A stretch of 64,000 nucleotides of DNA from JAFECT01 sp035551675 (GTDB taxonomy: Bacteria > Pseudomonadota > Alphaproteobacteria > Caulobacterales > Caulobacteraceae). Positions 33,752 to 42,848 of this stretch are shown piece by piece. Position 1 is the stretch's first letter. The number at the start of each line of letters is the position of its first letter. The stretch is from contig DASZMV010000040.1 in NCBI GenBank assembly GCA_035551675.1, positions 248,001 to 312,000 of the forward strand. The letters are read 5' to 3'. The position numbers and the translations under genes are program-made. Under the pieces are notes generated by a model. The model searched no databases. It saw only the letters and a program-made list of their open reading frames with translations, and was not told the DNA's origin.

Positions 33752-33971
33752 TGCCCGACGATGCCATGCCGATCGCCGGTCGCAAACCGCCGGTCGCATT
33801 ACGTGTCGCAGGCGACAAGGCTGGCGCGGAATGAACGTGGTCGTTAAATCGTGGGCGCGCCGACGGAATTCGGTGCGAAGGCCGTGGAAAAGCAACGAGG
33901 CGGCGGCCGTTGTTCCTCCCTGCGGTCGCGCGCCCCGTTCCCCACCGACCACACCCGTTTCGCGAGCTCGA

Positions 33972-35156
33972 ATGGCTTCCCGTACGCACGTCCTCGCGTC
34001 GCTTTTGCTAGCCGCCCTTGCGGCCGGCTGCGCCGCCAAGCAGAAACCCCAGCCCAAGCCGAACCTGGTGGTAGTCGCCCAACCCCTGCAGCGGCAGGTG
34101 CAAGATTGGGACGACTATGTGGGTCAGTTCGAGGCGGTGAACGACGTCTCAGTGCGTCCCCGGGTGTCCGGCTACATCCAGTCGCTCGGCTTCAAGGACG
34201 GCCAGAACGTCAAGGCGGGCCAGCTCCTCTTCCAGATCGATCCCCGCCCCTACCAGGCGCTGCTGTCCCAGGCCCAGGGCCAGTTGGCCCACGCCAAGGC
34301 GGCCCTGGCCGATGCCAAGGTCGAGCTGAATCGCGCCCAGGCGCTGCTCGCCGCCAAGGCCGGAAGCCAACAGGACTACGATACCCGCGCGGCCACCGAG
34401 CACGCGGACGAAGCCGACCTCGCCACCGCTGATGCGAACGTGAAGACCGCGCAGCTGAACGTCAGCTTCACCCGCGTCACCGCGCCGATTTCGGGCCGCA
34501 TTTCCGACGCGCGCGCCACCGTGGGCAATCTGGTCACCCAGGATTCAACCATCCTGACCACCATCGTCAGCCTCGACCCGATCCGCTTCAACTTCGAGGG
34601 GCCGGAGTCGCTGTTCCTGAAATACAAGCGCCAGGCCGCGGGCGGGCGCAGCGAAGCCGGCGGCGCGCCGGTCGAGATCCGCCTGCAGGACGAGCCGACC
34701 TATCGCTGGCCGGGCCATCTGGAATTCATCGACAACGCGCTCGACACTTCGTCGGGCACCATTCGTGCGCGCGCCATCGTGCGCAATCCGTCGAACTTCC
34801 TGACGCCGGGCATGTTCGGTCACATGCGTCTTCTGGGATCGCAGCCCTATACGGGGATGCTGATCCCCGACCAGGCTGTCGTGCAGGACCAGTCGCGCCA
34901 GCTCATCTATGTCGTCGCCCACGGCGTGGTCGGTCAGCGCGTGGTGACCCTGGGTCCGCTGATCGACGGCCTGCGCGTGGTGCGCTCGGGCCTTCAGCCC
35001 ACCGACTGGGTGGTCATCGACGGCATCACCCGCGCCCATCCCGGGGGCAAGGTCACGGTGAGGAACGGCCGCATCCAGCCCCAGGCCGATGATTCCGGGA
35101 CGGAGCCTGACACCGCCCCACCGCCCTCCTCGGCCACGTTCACCAGCGCACGATGA
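33972..35156 (+). CDS. RND efflux periplasmic adaptor (membrane fusion protein), lipoprotein
   Basis: This 394-residue adaptor has a lipoprotein signal with the lipobox LAAGC (Cys at about residue 18), a lipoyl half-motif (VRPRVSGYIQSLGFKDGQNV), a coiled-coil hairpin (QAQGQLAHAKAALADAKVEL onward), the second lipoyl half (FTRVTAPISGRISDARATVG) and a beta-barrel (PGMFGHMRLLG). It links the RND pump to the outer-membrane channel. The ATG at 33972 is the first in-frame start with a signal peptide. Its stop overlaps the pump gene as ATGA. Confidence 0.93.
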   Translation: MASRTHVLASLLLAALAAGCAAKQKPQPKPNLVVVAQPLQRQVQDWDDYVGQFEAVNDVSVRPRVSGYIQSLGFKDGQNVKAGQLLFQIDPRPYQALLSQAQGQLAHAKAALADAKVELNRAQALLAAKAGSQQDYDTRAATEHADEADLATADANVKTAQLNVSFTRVTAPISGRISDARATVGNLVTQDSTILTTIVSLDPIRFNFEGPESLFLKYKRQAAGGRSEAGGAPVEIRLQDEPTYRWPGHLEFIDNALDTSSGTIRARAIVRNPSNFLTPGMFGHMRLLGSQPYTGMLIPDQAVVQDQSRQLIYVVAHGVVGQRVVTLGPLIDGLRVVRSGLQPTDWVVIDGITRAHPGGKVTVRNGRIQPQADDSGTEPDTAPPPSSATFTSAR

Positions 35157-38100
35157 AGCTCACCCACTTCTTCATCGACCATCCCGTCTTCGCGGCGGTG
35201 ATCTCGATCCTGATCACCTTGCTCGGCGTGATCGCCTATCCGACGCTGCCGGTGGCGCAATACCCCGAGATCGCACCGCCGACGGTGACGGTGGCCGCCA
35301 CCTACCCGGGCGCGGATGCCGAGACACTCGCCTCGACCGTCGCCCAGCCGATCGAGGAGCAGATCAACGGCGTCGAGGACATGCTCTACATGTCTTCGCA
35401 ATCGACCGGCGACGGCCACCTGACCATCACGGTGACCTTCAAACTGGGCACCGATCTCGATAAGGCGCAGGTGTTGGTGCAGAACCGCGCCCAGGTCGCC
35501 GTGCCGCAACTGCCGATCGTGGTGCAGCAGACCGGCCTGATCGTGCGCAAGTCGTCGCCCGACATCCTGCTGGCCGTCCACTTCTATTCGCCGGACCAGT
35601 CGCTGAGCCAGCAGTACATCGCCAACTACGTCACCCTGCACGTGCACGACCAGTTGCTGCGCATACCCGGCGTCGGCGACATCGGCTCGCGCGCCGCGCG
35701 CGACTATTCGATGCGCATCTGGATCGACCCGGACAAGGCGGCCCAGCGCAACCTGACCGTGGAAGACATCGTCGCGGCGCTGAAGACCCACAACGTCCAG
35801 GTGGCGGCCGGCGCGATCAACCAGCCGCCGGTCGGGACCGGCAGCGGCGCCTTCACCTATAACGTCGAGACCCAGGGCCTCCTCACAACGCCGCAGCAGT
35901 TCGCCGACATCATCGTCAAGCGCGACGCCCAAGGCCGCATCACGCGGATCGCCGACGTCGCCCGCGTCGAACTCGGCGCCGCGGACTATACGACCGACGC
36001 CTATCTGTCCGGCTATCACGCCGCCGCCCAGGGCATCCTGCAGCAGCCGGGCACCAACGCGCTGGAGACGTCCGCGGCTATCAAGGCGACCATGGCCTCG
36101 CTGAAGCCGAACTTCCCGCCGGGACTGTCGTACGCGATCATCTACAACCCCACCGAATATGTCGCCCAGTCCATCCAGGAGGTGCAGAAGTCGCTGCTCG
36201 AGGCGATGATCCTGGTGGTGATCGTCATCATCGTCTTCCTGCAGACTTGGCGCGCTGCGCTCATTCCCATCATCGCCATTCCGGTCTCGCTGATCGGCAC
36301 GTTCGCGGTGATGAAAGCGGCCGGGTTCTCGCTGAACAACCTCAGCCTGTTCGGCCTGGTGCTCGCCATCGGCATCGTGGTGGATGATGCGATCGTCGTC
36401 GTCGAGAACGTCGAACGACGTATGCGCGAAGGACTCACGCCGCGCGAAGCCGCGCACGCGACCGTAGACGAGGTGGCCGGCGCCCTGATCGCCATCGCCT
36501 TCGTCCTGATCGCCGTGTTCCTGCCGGCGGCCTTCATCAACGGCATCACCGGCCAGTTCTATCGCCAGTTCGCCCTGACCATCGCCTCGGCGACCCTGAT
36601 CTCCCTGATTGTGTCGCTGACCCTGTCTCCGGCGCTCTGTGCGCTGGTGCTGAAGCCACACGGCCATCGCAAGCTGATGGCGTGGGAGCAGCCGTTCTCG
36701 GCGTTCGGCAAGGGCTTCACCAGGAGCTTCGACTGGCTGAGCGACCGCTATTCCGGAATGACCAGCGGCCTGATCCGCGTGCCCGTGCTCGTGCTCGGCG
36801 TCTACGCGCTCCTGCTGGGCGCCGCGGTCTGGAGCCTGATGTCGACGCCGACCGGATTCATTCCGGCCCAGGACCAGGGCAACCTGATCGCCGCCATCCA
36901 GGCGCCGGCCGGATCGCAGCTCGCGCGCACCGGAGTCGTCGTGCAGCAGGTGATGCAGACGGCGCTGGCGACGCCCGGCGTCGAGGCGGGCAGCACCTAC
37001 GTCGGCGTGGACGCGACCTCGGGCACCACTTCGCCCTCCAGCGGCCAGATCTACCTGATCCTGAAACCATTCCCCTGGCGCCTCGCGCGTCATCTTTCCG
37101 CAAACGTCATCGCCGACAATCTGCGCGCGCGCATGAACAAGATCACCGGCGCCGACGTAAAGATCATCCCGCCGCCGCCCGTGCGCGGCATCGGCACCGC
37201 GGGCGGTTTCAAGATGATGATCGAGGACCAGAGCGGCGCCGGGCCCGAGGCGCTCGAGGCCGCTGCGCACCAGGTCGCGGACGCGGGGATGAAGTCGGGC
37301 TATGTGTCGAACGCCTTCGTCAGCTTCAACACCCATACGCCGCGCATCTACGCCGACATCGACCGCACCAAGGCGGAGGTGCTGGGCGTGCCGGACAACA
37401 ACATCTTCGACACCCTGCAGACCTATCTGGGCTCGGTGTTCGTCAACAACTTCAACTACCTCAACCACACCTACAACGTTTACGCCCAGGCCGACTGGCA
37501 GTTCCGCCGCGACGAGTCCGCTATCGGCCAGCTGCAGACGCGCTCCGCGTCCGGCGCGATGGTGCCGCTAGCCTCGGTGATGACGCTGAAGCACACGACG
37601 GGTCCGTACCGCGTGCCGCGCTACGACCTCTACCCCGCCGCCGAAATCCAGGGCGAAGCCGCCAAGGGCAAGTCGAGCGGCCAGGCGTTGGAGGCGATGG
37701 AGAAGGCTGCGGTCGACAACCTGCCCCAGGGCATGACCTACGAATGGACCGACCTCGCCTTCCAGGAAAAGGCCGCGGGCGGCACAGGCATGGTGGTGTT
37801 CGCCATGGCGGTGGTCTTCGCCTTCCTGCTGCTCGCCGCCCTTTACGAGAGCGTGACCCTGCCCATGGCGGTGATCATGATCGTGCCCATGTGCCTCCTG
37901 GCGGCCATGCTGGGTGTGAAGCTCCGCGGCATGGACAACAACATCCTGACCCAGGTGGGTTTGATCGTGCTGATCGGCCTTGCGGCCAAGAACGCCATCC
38001 TGATCGTGGAGTTCGCGCGCCAGGGCGAACTCGAACAGGGACTCGATCGCTACAAGGCCGCGGTGGAGGCGGCGCGCACGCGTCTGCGTCCGATTCTGAT

Positions 38101-38323
38101 GACCTCGTTCGCCTTCATCTTCGGCGTCGCGCCACTCGCCTTCGCGGTGGGCGCGGGTGCGGAGATGCGTCAGGCGCTGGGCGTCGCGGTGTTCTTCGGC
38201 ATGATCGGGGTGACCGTGTTCGGCCTGATCTTCACCCCAGTGTTCTACATCGTGTTCCGTTGGGTCGCCGATCGCCTGCCCAAGCCGCACAAGCGCAAAC
38301 CCACCGTGGAGCCCGCCGAATGA
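35153..38323 (+). CDS. RND multidrug efflux permease (AcrB/HAE1 family)
   Basis: This 1056-residue inner-membrane pump has the full HAE1 layout: TM1 (MKLTHFFIDHPVFAAVISIL), the porter domain, the TM4 proton relay GLVLAIGIVVDDAIVVVENV with its adjacent aspartates, a second porter and docking domain, and the TM10 lysine in LIVLIGLAAKNAILIVEFAR. It uses the proton gradient to expel amphipathic drugs through the tripartite complex. It overlaps both neighbours by 4 bases. A long open frame antisense to its first half is a high-GC artefact. Confidence 0.96.
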   Translation: MKLTHFFIDHPVFAAVISILITLLGVIAYPTLPVAQYPEIAPPTVTVAATYPGADAETLASTVAQPIEEQINGVEDMLYMSSQSTGDGHLTITVTFKLGTDLDKAQVLVQNRAQVAVPQLPIVVQQTGLIVRKSSPDILLAVHFYSPDQSLSQQYIANYVTLHVHDQLLRIPGVGDIGSRAARDYSMRIWIDPDKAAQRNLTVEDIVAALKTHNVQVAAGAINQPPVGTGSGAFTYNVETQGLLTTPQQFADIIVKRDAQGRITRIADVARVELGAADYTTDAYLSGYHAAAQGILQQPGTNALETSAAIKATMASLKPNFPPGLSYAIIYNPTEYVAQSIQEVQKSLLEAMILVVIVIIVFLQTWRAALIPIIAIPVSLIGTFAVMKAAGFSLNNLSLFGLVLAIGIVVDDAIVVVENVERRMREGLTPREAAHATVDEVAGALIAIAFVLIAVFLPAAFINGITGQFYRQFALTIASATLISLIVSLTLSPALCALVLKPHGHRKLMAWEQPFSAFGKGFTRSFDWLSDRYSGMTSGLIRVPVLVLGVYALLLGAAVWSLMSTPTGFIPAQDQGNLIAAIQAPAGSQLARTGVVVQQVMQTALATPGVEAGSTYVGVDATSGTTSPSSGQIYLILKPFPWRLARHLSANVIADNLRARMNKITGADVKIIPPPPVRGIGTAGGFKMMIEDQSGAGPEALEAAAHQVADAGMKSGYVSNAFVSFNTHTPRIYADIDRTKAEVLGVPDNNIFDTLQTYLGSVFVNNFNYLNHTYNVYAQADWQFRRDESAIGQLQTRSASGAMVPLASVMTLKHTTGPYRVPRYDLYPAAEIQGEAAKGKSSGQALEAMEKAAVDNLPQGMTYEWTDLAFQEKAAGGTGMVVFAMAVVFAFLLLAALYESVTLPMAVIMIVPMCLLAAMLGVKLRGMDNNILTQVGLIVLIGLAAKNAILIVEFARQGELEQGLDRYKAAVEAARTRLRPILMTSFAFIFGVAPLAFAVGAGAEMRQALGVAVFFGMIGVTVFGLIFTPVFYIVFRWVADRLPKPHKRKPTVEPAE

Positions 38324-39774
38324 GCCGCGCGCGCTTCCTTGCGACCTCGGGTCTGATGATCGGGCTGACCCTCGGCGCGTGCGCTGTGGGTCCCAACTAC
38401 CACGCGCCGCTCACCCAGCCCGCGACGCACGGCAAGTTCGTCTCGACGGAAGCTGAGACCAGCACCGACCAGCCGCTGCCCGGCGACTGGTGGAAGCTCT
38501 ACAATGATCCCGCGCTCAACGGTCTCGTGAGCGAGGCGCTCACCGAGAACCGCGACCTGAAGGTCGCGGCCGCCAACCTCGAGAAGGCGCTGGCGGTATT
38601 ACAGGGCGCGCGCGCCGGCCGCTTCCCGACGACCGAGATCGACGCGGGCGCGAGCTACGGCAAGAGCTCGACCGCCGATCTGGTCGCGTCGCTGAAGGGT
38701 TTGGAGGCGCAACCTTCGACCGGCTTCGATGGGTCCTTCGCGGTCGCTTACGACTTCGACCTGTTCGGCCGCATCCGCCGCAGCATCGAGGCCGCGCGCG
38801 CCGATGCGCAATCCTCCGCCGCCGCCGAGGATCTGGTCCGCGTCAACGTCGCGGCCGAAACCACCCGCGCCTACGCCGACGCCTGCGCCTACGGACAGGA
38901 AGCCGACGTCGCGCGACGCTCGGTCGATGTGGTGAAGAACGTCTACGACCTGACCGTGCGCCAGCGTGATCTGGGCGCCCGCTCCGATTTCGAAGTGGCC
39001 AGCGCCGGCGCCATTCTCGACCAGGCTCGCGCCGCGTTGCCGACCATCGAGGGCCAGCAGCGCAGCGCGCTCTACGAACTCGCGGTGCTGACCGGCAAGC
39101 CGCCGGCGGAGATCTCGCAGGAAGCCGCCGCCTGCATGAAACCGCCGGTGCTGTCGCAACTGCTGCCCACCGGCGACGGCGCTGCGCTGTTGAAGCGGCG
39201 CCCCGACGTGCGCGAGGCGGAACGCACCCTTGCCGCCGACACCGCGCGCATCGGCGTCGCCACCGCCGACCTCTATCCGACCGTCTCGCTCGGCGGAAAC
39301 GTCGGCGTGGGCGGTTCGAGCCTAAACCAACTGTCGCAACCCAATGCCCTCAGCTTCGGCGTCGGCCCGCTGATCAGCTGGAGCTTCCCCAATGTCCTGG
39401 CCGCCCGCGCGAGGATCAGACAAGCGCGCGCCCAGAGCTCGGCGGATCTCGCCCAGTTTGACTCCACCGTGCTGACCGCGCTCAAGGAAGTCGAACAGGC
39501 GCTGACCACTTACAACGCCGAACTGAAGCGCAACGCCGCGCTCAGGTCCGCGCGCGACCAGAGCGAGACGGCGGCAAGGCTCGCCAAGGTCCAACTCGAC
39601 AACGGCGCCATCAGCTTCCCGGACTATCTGCAGACTGAGCGTCTACTGGTGCAAGCCGAGGCCGAACTCGCCTCGTCGGACCAACTCGTCGTCGAAGACC
39701 AGCTCGCGGTATTCAAGACCCTGGGGGGCGGCTGGGAGCAGGCGCCGGTGGTGAAACCCTTGCCTGCGGCGTGA
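38320..39774 (+). CDS. Outer-membrane efflux channel lipoprotein (NodT/OprM family)
   Basis: This 484-residue protein starts with a lipoprotein signal (lipobox LGAC, Cys at about residue 21) followed by VGPNYH, the NodT-family opening. Two OEP repeats follow, with conserved NRDLKVAAANLEKALAVL, AYDFDLFGRIRRSIEAARAD, RRPDVREAERTLAADTARIG and PTVSLGGNVG. It forms the trimeric exit duct for the adaptor and RND pump encoded directly upstream, overlapping the pump gene by 4 bases. No local repressor gene is present for the operon. Confidence 0.94.
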   Translation: MSRARFLATSGLMIGLTLGACAVGPNYHAPLTQPATHGKFVSTEAETSTDQPLPGDWWKLYNDPALNGLVSEALTENRDLKVAAANLEKALAVLQGARAGRFPTTEIDAGASYGKSSTADLVASLKGLEAQPSTGFDGSFAVAYDFDLFGRIRRSIEAARADAQSSAAAEDLVRVNVAAETTRAYADACAYGQEADVARRSVDVVKNVYDLTVRQRDLGARSDFEVASAGAILDQARAALPTIEGQQRSALYELAVLTGKPPAEISQEAAACMKPPVLSQLLPTGDGAALLKRRPDVREAERTLAADTARIGVATADLYPTVSLGGNVGVGGSSLNQLSQPNALSFGVGPLISWSFPNVLAARARIRQARAQSSADLAQFDSTVLTALKEVEQALTTYNAELKRNAALRSARDQSETAARLAKVQLDNGAISFPDYLQTERLLVQAEAELASSDQLVVEDQLAVFKTLGGGWEQAPVVKPLPAA

Positions 39775-41066
39775 ATCCGGCGCGATATCGCGCCATGCTA
39801 CAGCGCCTCCTCGCCGTCCTCGCGCCCTTCGCCCTGATCGCGACCACAGCCGTCGCGCAGACCGCGCCCGTCGATCACGCCTGGGTGCAGTACGTCTCCG
39901 GCGGCCTGGAACTTCGCGCCGTCACCAGCGCGAACGCGTGCCCCACGGCGAGCATCGACGGCAAGGCCGCGACCATGACGGCGCGCGCGGCGCCCACCCC
40001 TGAATTCCCAGTGTTTTCTTGCGCGCTCAGCCTTCCAGGCGGCGCCAAACAGGTCATTGCGGGCGCGCATGCCTTCACCCTGCCCGCTCACCCGGTGCAG
40101 CGCATTGTCATTTTCGGCGACAGCGGATGCCGGTTGAAGGGCAAGGCGGTGCAGGCGTGCAACGATCCGCGCCAGTGGCCGTTCGCCCAGGTCGCCAGAA
40201 GCGCGGCGCGCATGAAGCCTGACGTCGTGATCCACGTCGGCGACTATTACTACCGCGAGAGCCCCTGCCCGGCGCGGGCGACCGGATGCCAGGGCAGTCC
40301 GCACGGCGACACCTGGGCTTCCTGGGACGCCGACTTCTTCAGTCCCGCCGACCCACTGTTCGCGGCCGCGCCCTGGGTGTTCGCGCGCGGCAACCATGAG
40401 GACTGCAAGCGCGGCGCGCGCGGCTGGTATCTGTTCCTCGACGCGGGCGCGACCCCGCTAGCCTGTCCCGCGGTCGATGCGGCGTTCAAGGTCGATCTCG
40501 GCGGCCTGAACCTCTATGTCCTCGACGGCGCCGACGCCGGCGACATCACCGCGCCGGACGAAGCGGTGAAAGATTTCGCCGGCCAGCTCGACGCGCTGAA
40601 GGCCGACCTCGCCCACGGCAGGGGCTGGATCGTGACCCACCGCCCGATCTGGGGCGTCACCTTCCAGCAGCATCGCGGGCCGTTCGGTCCCGGCAATGTC
40701 GCGCTCAACAGGACCGAACAGGTCGCCGTCGCAAAACGCGATCTCGACGGCGTGCAGATGATCGTCTCCGGTCATGTGCACGACTTTGCTGCGATCGAGT
40801 ACGGGCCCAAGCGTCCCGCGCAACTGGTCGCGGGCACCGGCGGCGATGTGGGCGAACCGGGCGAGCCGATCACGCCCAAGCTAGAAACCGTCCACGTCGA
40901 CGGCATGACCGGCAAGGACTTCACCTTCGAGCGCTACGGCTATCTGGTGCTCGATCGCAAAGGCTCCGACTGGGTCGGCAGCTTCTACGACATGGACGAC
41001 AAGGTGCTGGCGACCTGCCGCCTGCACCTGCGATCGTTAACGTGCGAGGCGAAGTCCGCGCGCTAG
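39771..41066 (+). CDS. Exported calcineurin-like metallophosphoesterase
   Basis: This 431-residue protein begins with a signal peptide (LLAVLAPFALIATTAVAQTA). It has all metallophosphoesterase motifs: IFGDSGCR, VIHVGDYYYRES, ARGNHEDCKRG, IVTHRPIWG and VSGHVHDF, which bind a dinuclear metal centre. The GTG at 39771 overlaps the efflux channel stop as GTGA, making it the fourth gene of the RND operon; an ATG at 39795 is also possible. Its substrate is unknown. Its stop overlaps the convergent lipid A hydroxylase stop by 4 bases. Confidence 0.88.
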   Translation: MNPARYRAMLQRLLAVLAPFALIATTAVAQTAPVDHAWVQYVSGGLELRAVTSANACPTASIDGKAATMTARAAPTPEFPVFSCALSLPGGAKQVIAGAHAFTLPAHPVQRIVIFGDSGCRLKGKAVQACNDPRQWPFAQVARSAARMKPDVVIHVGDYYYRESPCPARATGCQGSPHGDTWASWDADFFSPADPLFAAAPWVFARGNHEDCKRGARGWYLFLDAGATPLACPAVDAAFKVDLGGLNLYVLDGADAGDITAPDEAVKDFAGQLDALKADLAHGRGWIVTHRPIWGVTFQQHRGPFGPGNVALNRTEQVAVAKRDLDGVQMIVSGHVHDFAAIEYGPKRPAQLVAGTGGDVGEPGEPITPKLETVHVDGMTGKDFTFERYGYLVLDRKGSDWVGSFYDMDDKVLATCRLHLRSLTCEAKSAR

Positions 41067-42001
41067 AGCGTGACGTACGGCCCCGCGATCGCCGCGACGA
41101 CCGCGACCGCGAGCACGGCCAGGATCGTGTATTTCAGGGTGTAATAAAGCCGCCGGTCCTTGGCCTTCAGACGCTTGCCGTAGCCGGACAGCCGGTAGAG
41201 CGGGCCGAAGGCGCGGTTGATCGCGCCCACCTTCTCGCCTTCTTCGTTCTGCGTCGTCGTCGCGCCCATGACCCGATCCATCATCCAGCGGTTGACCCGC
41301 GCCATGGGACCGCGCAACGGCCGCTCGACGTCGCAGAGCAGGATCAGGCGGTGCTCGTCGGTGTCGTTCTTGACTTCGTGCACATAGGTCTCGTCGAAGA
41401 TCATCGCCTCGCCGTCGCGCCACGACGCGCGCAGGCCGTCGACCTCGATCCAGCAGTCGGGACTGTTCGGCGTCGCCAGACCCAGGTGATAGCGCAGGCT
41501 GCCCGCGAACGGATCGCGGTGCTTGCCGAGCTTGGCTCGCGGCGGCAGCAGCGCGAACATGGCGCCCTTCACGCTCGGCACTTGGTTCAGAATCTCCACC
41601 GTCTTGGGGCATTCGCGTAGCGCCGACGGCGGAGTGGTCCCGTACCAACGCAGGTAGAACCGGGTCCACCCGCGCTTGAAGAAGGTGTGGAAGCCGACGT
41701 CGTTATCCGCGGTCGCGGTGCGCACCTTCTCCTCGCGGGCGAGGCGCAGGCCCTCCTCGCGCACGGTGGCCCACGCTTCGTTGAGGGGCGCCAGATCGGG
41801 GAAGTCGTCGGCCGGCAGGAACGGCCGGGTCGGGACCTTGGAGAACAGATAGACCAGGGCGTTATAGGGCGCGGTGAAGGTCGAGTGGTCGGTAACCTGG
41901 CGCAGGAATTTCAGCCGAACGCGCCCACGATAGTGCACGAACAGCACGGCGGTCAGGAGAAACGCCACCAGGATGGCGAGGAGGTCGGCGAGGGTCTGCA
42001 T
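41063..42001 (-). CDS. LpxO-like aspartyl/asparaginyl beta-hydroxylase
   Basis: This 312-residue protein has hydrophobic helices at both ends (LADLLAILVAFLLTAVLFVH and YTILAVLAVAVVAAIAGPYV). The central Fe(II)/2-oxoglutarate dioxygenase domain carries ligands His161 and Asp163 in KLGKHRDPF and His208 in DETYVHEVKN, with the 2-oxoglutarate Arg218 in DEHRLILL. LpxO hydroxylates the secondary acyl chain of lipid A. The second C-terminal helix is a noticeable extension. The ATG at 42001 was chosen because it begins the first membrane helix. Confidence 0.87.
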   Translation of the reverse strand: MQTLADLLAILVAFLLTAVLFVHYRGRVRLKFLRQVTDHSTFTAPYNALVYLFSKVPTRPFLPADDFPDLAPLNEAWATVREEGLRLAREEKVRTATADNDVGFHTFFKRGWTRFYLRWYGTTPPSALRECPKTVEILNQVPSVKGAMFALLPPRAKLGKHRDPFAGSLRYHLGLATPNSPDCWIEVDGLRASWRDGEAMIFDETYVHEVKNDTDEHRLILLCDVERPLRGPMARVNRWMMDRVMGATTTQNEEGEKVGAINRAFGPLYRLSGYGKRLKAKDRRLYYTLKYTILAVLAVAVVAAIAGPYVTL

Positions 42002-42100
42002 GGGTCTACGGCGGGGGCGGCTTAAGCGTACACGCCCCATCTGGGTGGGCGTTGCGCGAAACGGAAGACCCCCCGGTTCGACCCGCCGCAAATCTGGGCT

Positions 42101-42841
42101 ATGAGAAAACCGCGGCCGGGAGTCCTGAGTTCCATGTTCGACTTCAAAGGTAGGAAAAAGGCTTTTTCGGGGGGGAGCGGCAAGGCGCCGCCACCCGGGG
42201 GTGGCGATGAACCGCCGCGTTTCTCCGGAACCCTCGACGTGCACACGCCCGACGAAGCCCTGGCCGCGCTCAAGGCCGGCAACGCCGCCTTCTGCAATGG
42301 CGAGGGGGTCATCAACCGGGTCTCCGCCAGGGACTTCGCCGAGCTGCAGGACGGCCAGAAGCCTTTCGCGATCATCGTCGCCTGCGCCGACAGCCGCACG
42401 CCGCCTACCCTTCTGTTCAACCAAGGCCTGGGCCGCCTATTCATCGTCCGCGTCGCGGGAAACACCGTGGACCGCCGCGGCCTCGCCTCCATCGTCTACG
42501 CCGTGAAATACCTGAAAGCGCCCCTGGTGGTTGTGCTGGGGCACACGGGCTGCGGCGCGGTGGGGCTCGCCCAGGCCGTCGTCGAAGGCCGCGCCGAACT
42601 CGAGCCGGCGCTCGAGGAGATGGTGACGCCCATCATCCCCGCCGTGCTGCACGTAAAGGCGCGCGGCCACACCGGCGACATAGCGGTCGCCGCGGTCGAG
42701 GAGAACGCGCGCCACGTGGCCAAGGGCCTGAAGACCGCCGACACCACCATCGCCGCTGCGCTTCAGGACGGCTCGCTCAGGATCGTCGCCGCCGTCAAGG
42801 ACATCAAGACCGGCGAGGTCCGCTTCCTCGACGGCGCCTGA
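42101..42841 (+). CDS. Beta-class carbonic anhydrase
   Basis: This 246-residue enzyme interconverts CO2 and bicarbonate with a zinc held by Cys in VACADSRTPP, His in VVLGHTGCGAV and Cys in the same GHTGCG motif. The Asp-Arg dyad is present in CADSRT. The fold continues with AGNTVDRRGLASIVYAVKYL. The N-terminal 40 residues are Gly/Pro-rich and unconserved; an ATG at 42134 is an alternative start. It is divergent from the lipid A hydroxylase gene and convergent with the serine hydrolase gene. Confidence 0.93.
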   Translation: MRKPRPGVLSSMFDFKGRKKAFSGGSGKAPPPGGGDEPPRFSGTLDVHTPDEALAALKAGNAAFCNGEGVINRVSARDFAELQDGQKPFAIIVACADSRTPPTLLFNQGLGRLFIVRVAGNTVDRRGLASIVYAVKYLKAPLVVVLGHTGCGAVGLAQAVVEGRAELEPALEEMVTPIIPAVLHVKARGHTGDIAVAAVEENARHVAKGLKTADTTIAAALQDGSLRIVAAVKDIKTGEVRFLDGA

Positions 42842-42848
42842 GGCACGC

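Noticed and set aside
34994..37468. A very long open frame antisense to the RND adaptor and pump genes
   Set aside because: It is opposite unambiguous RND coding sequence and has a His/Arg/Gly/Asp-rich composition without motifs, typical of high-GC antisense frames.
36682..38319. A plus-strand frame that enters the outer-membrane channel gene from inside the pump gene
   Set aside because: The portion before 38320 is in another frame of the pump gene and is arginine-rich; the real start overlaps the pump stop as ATGA.
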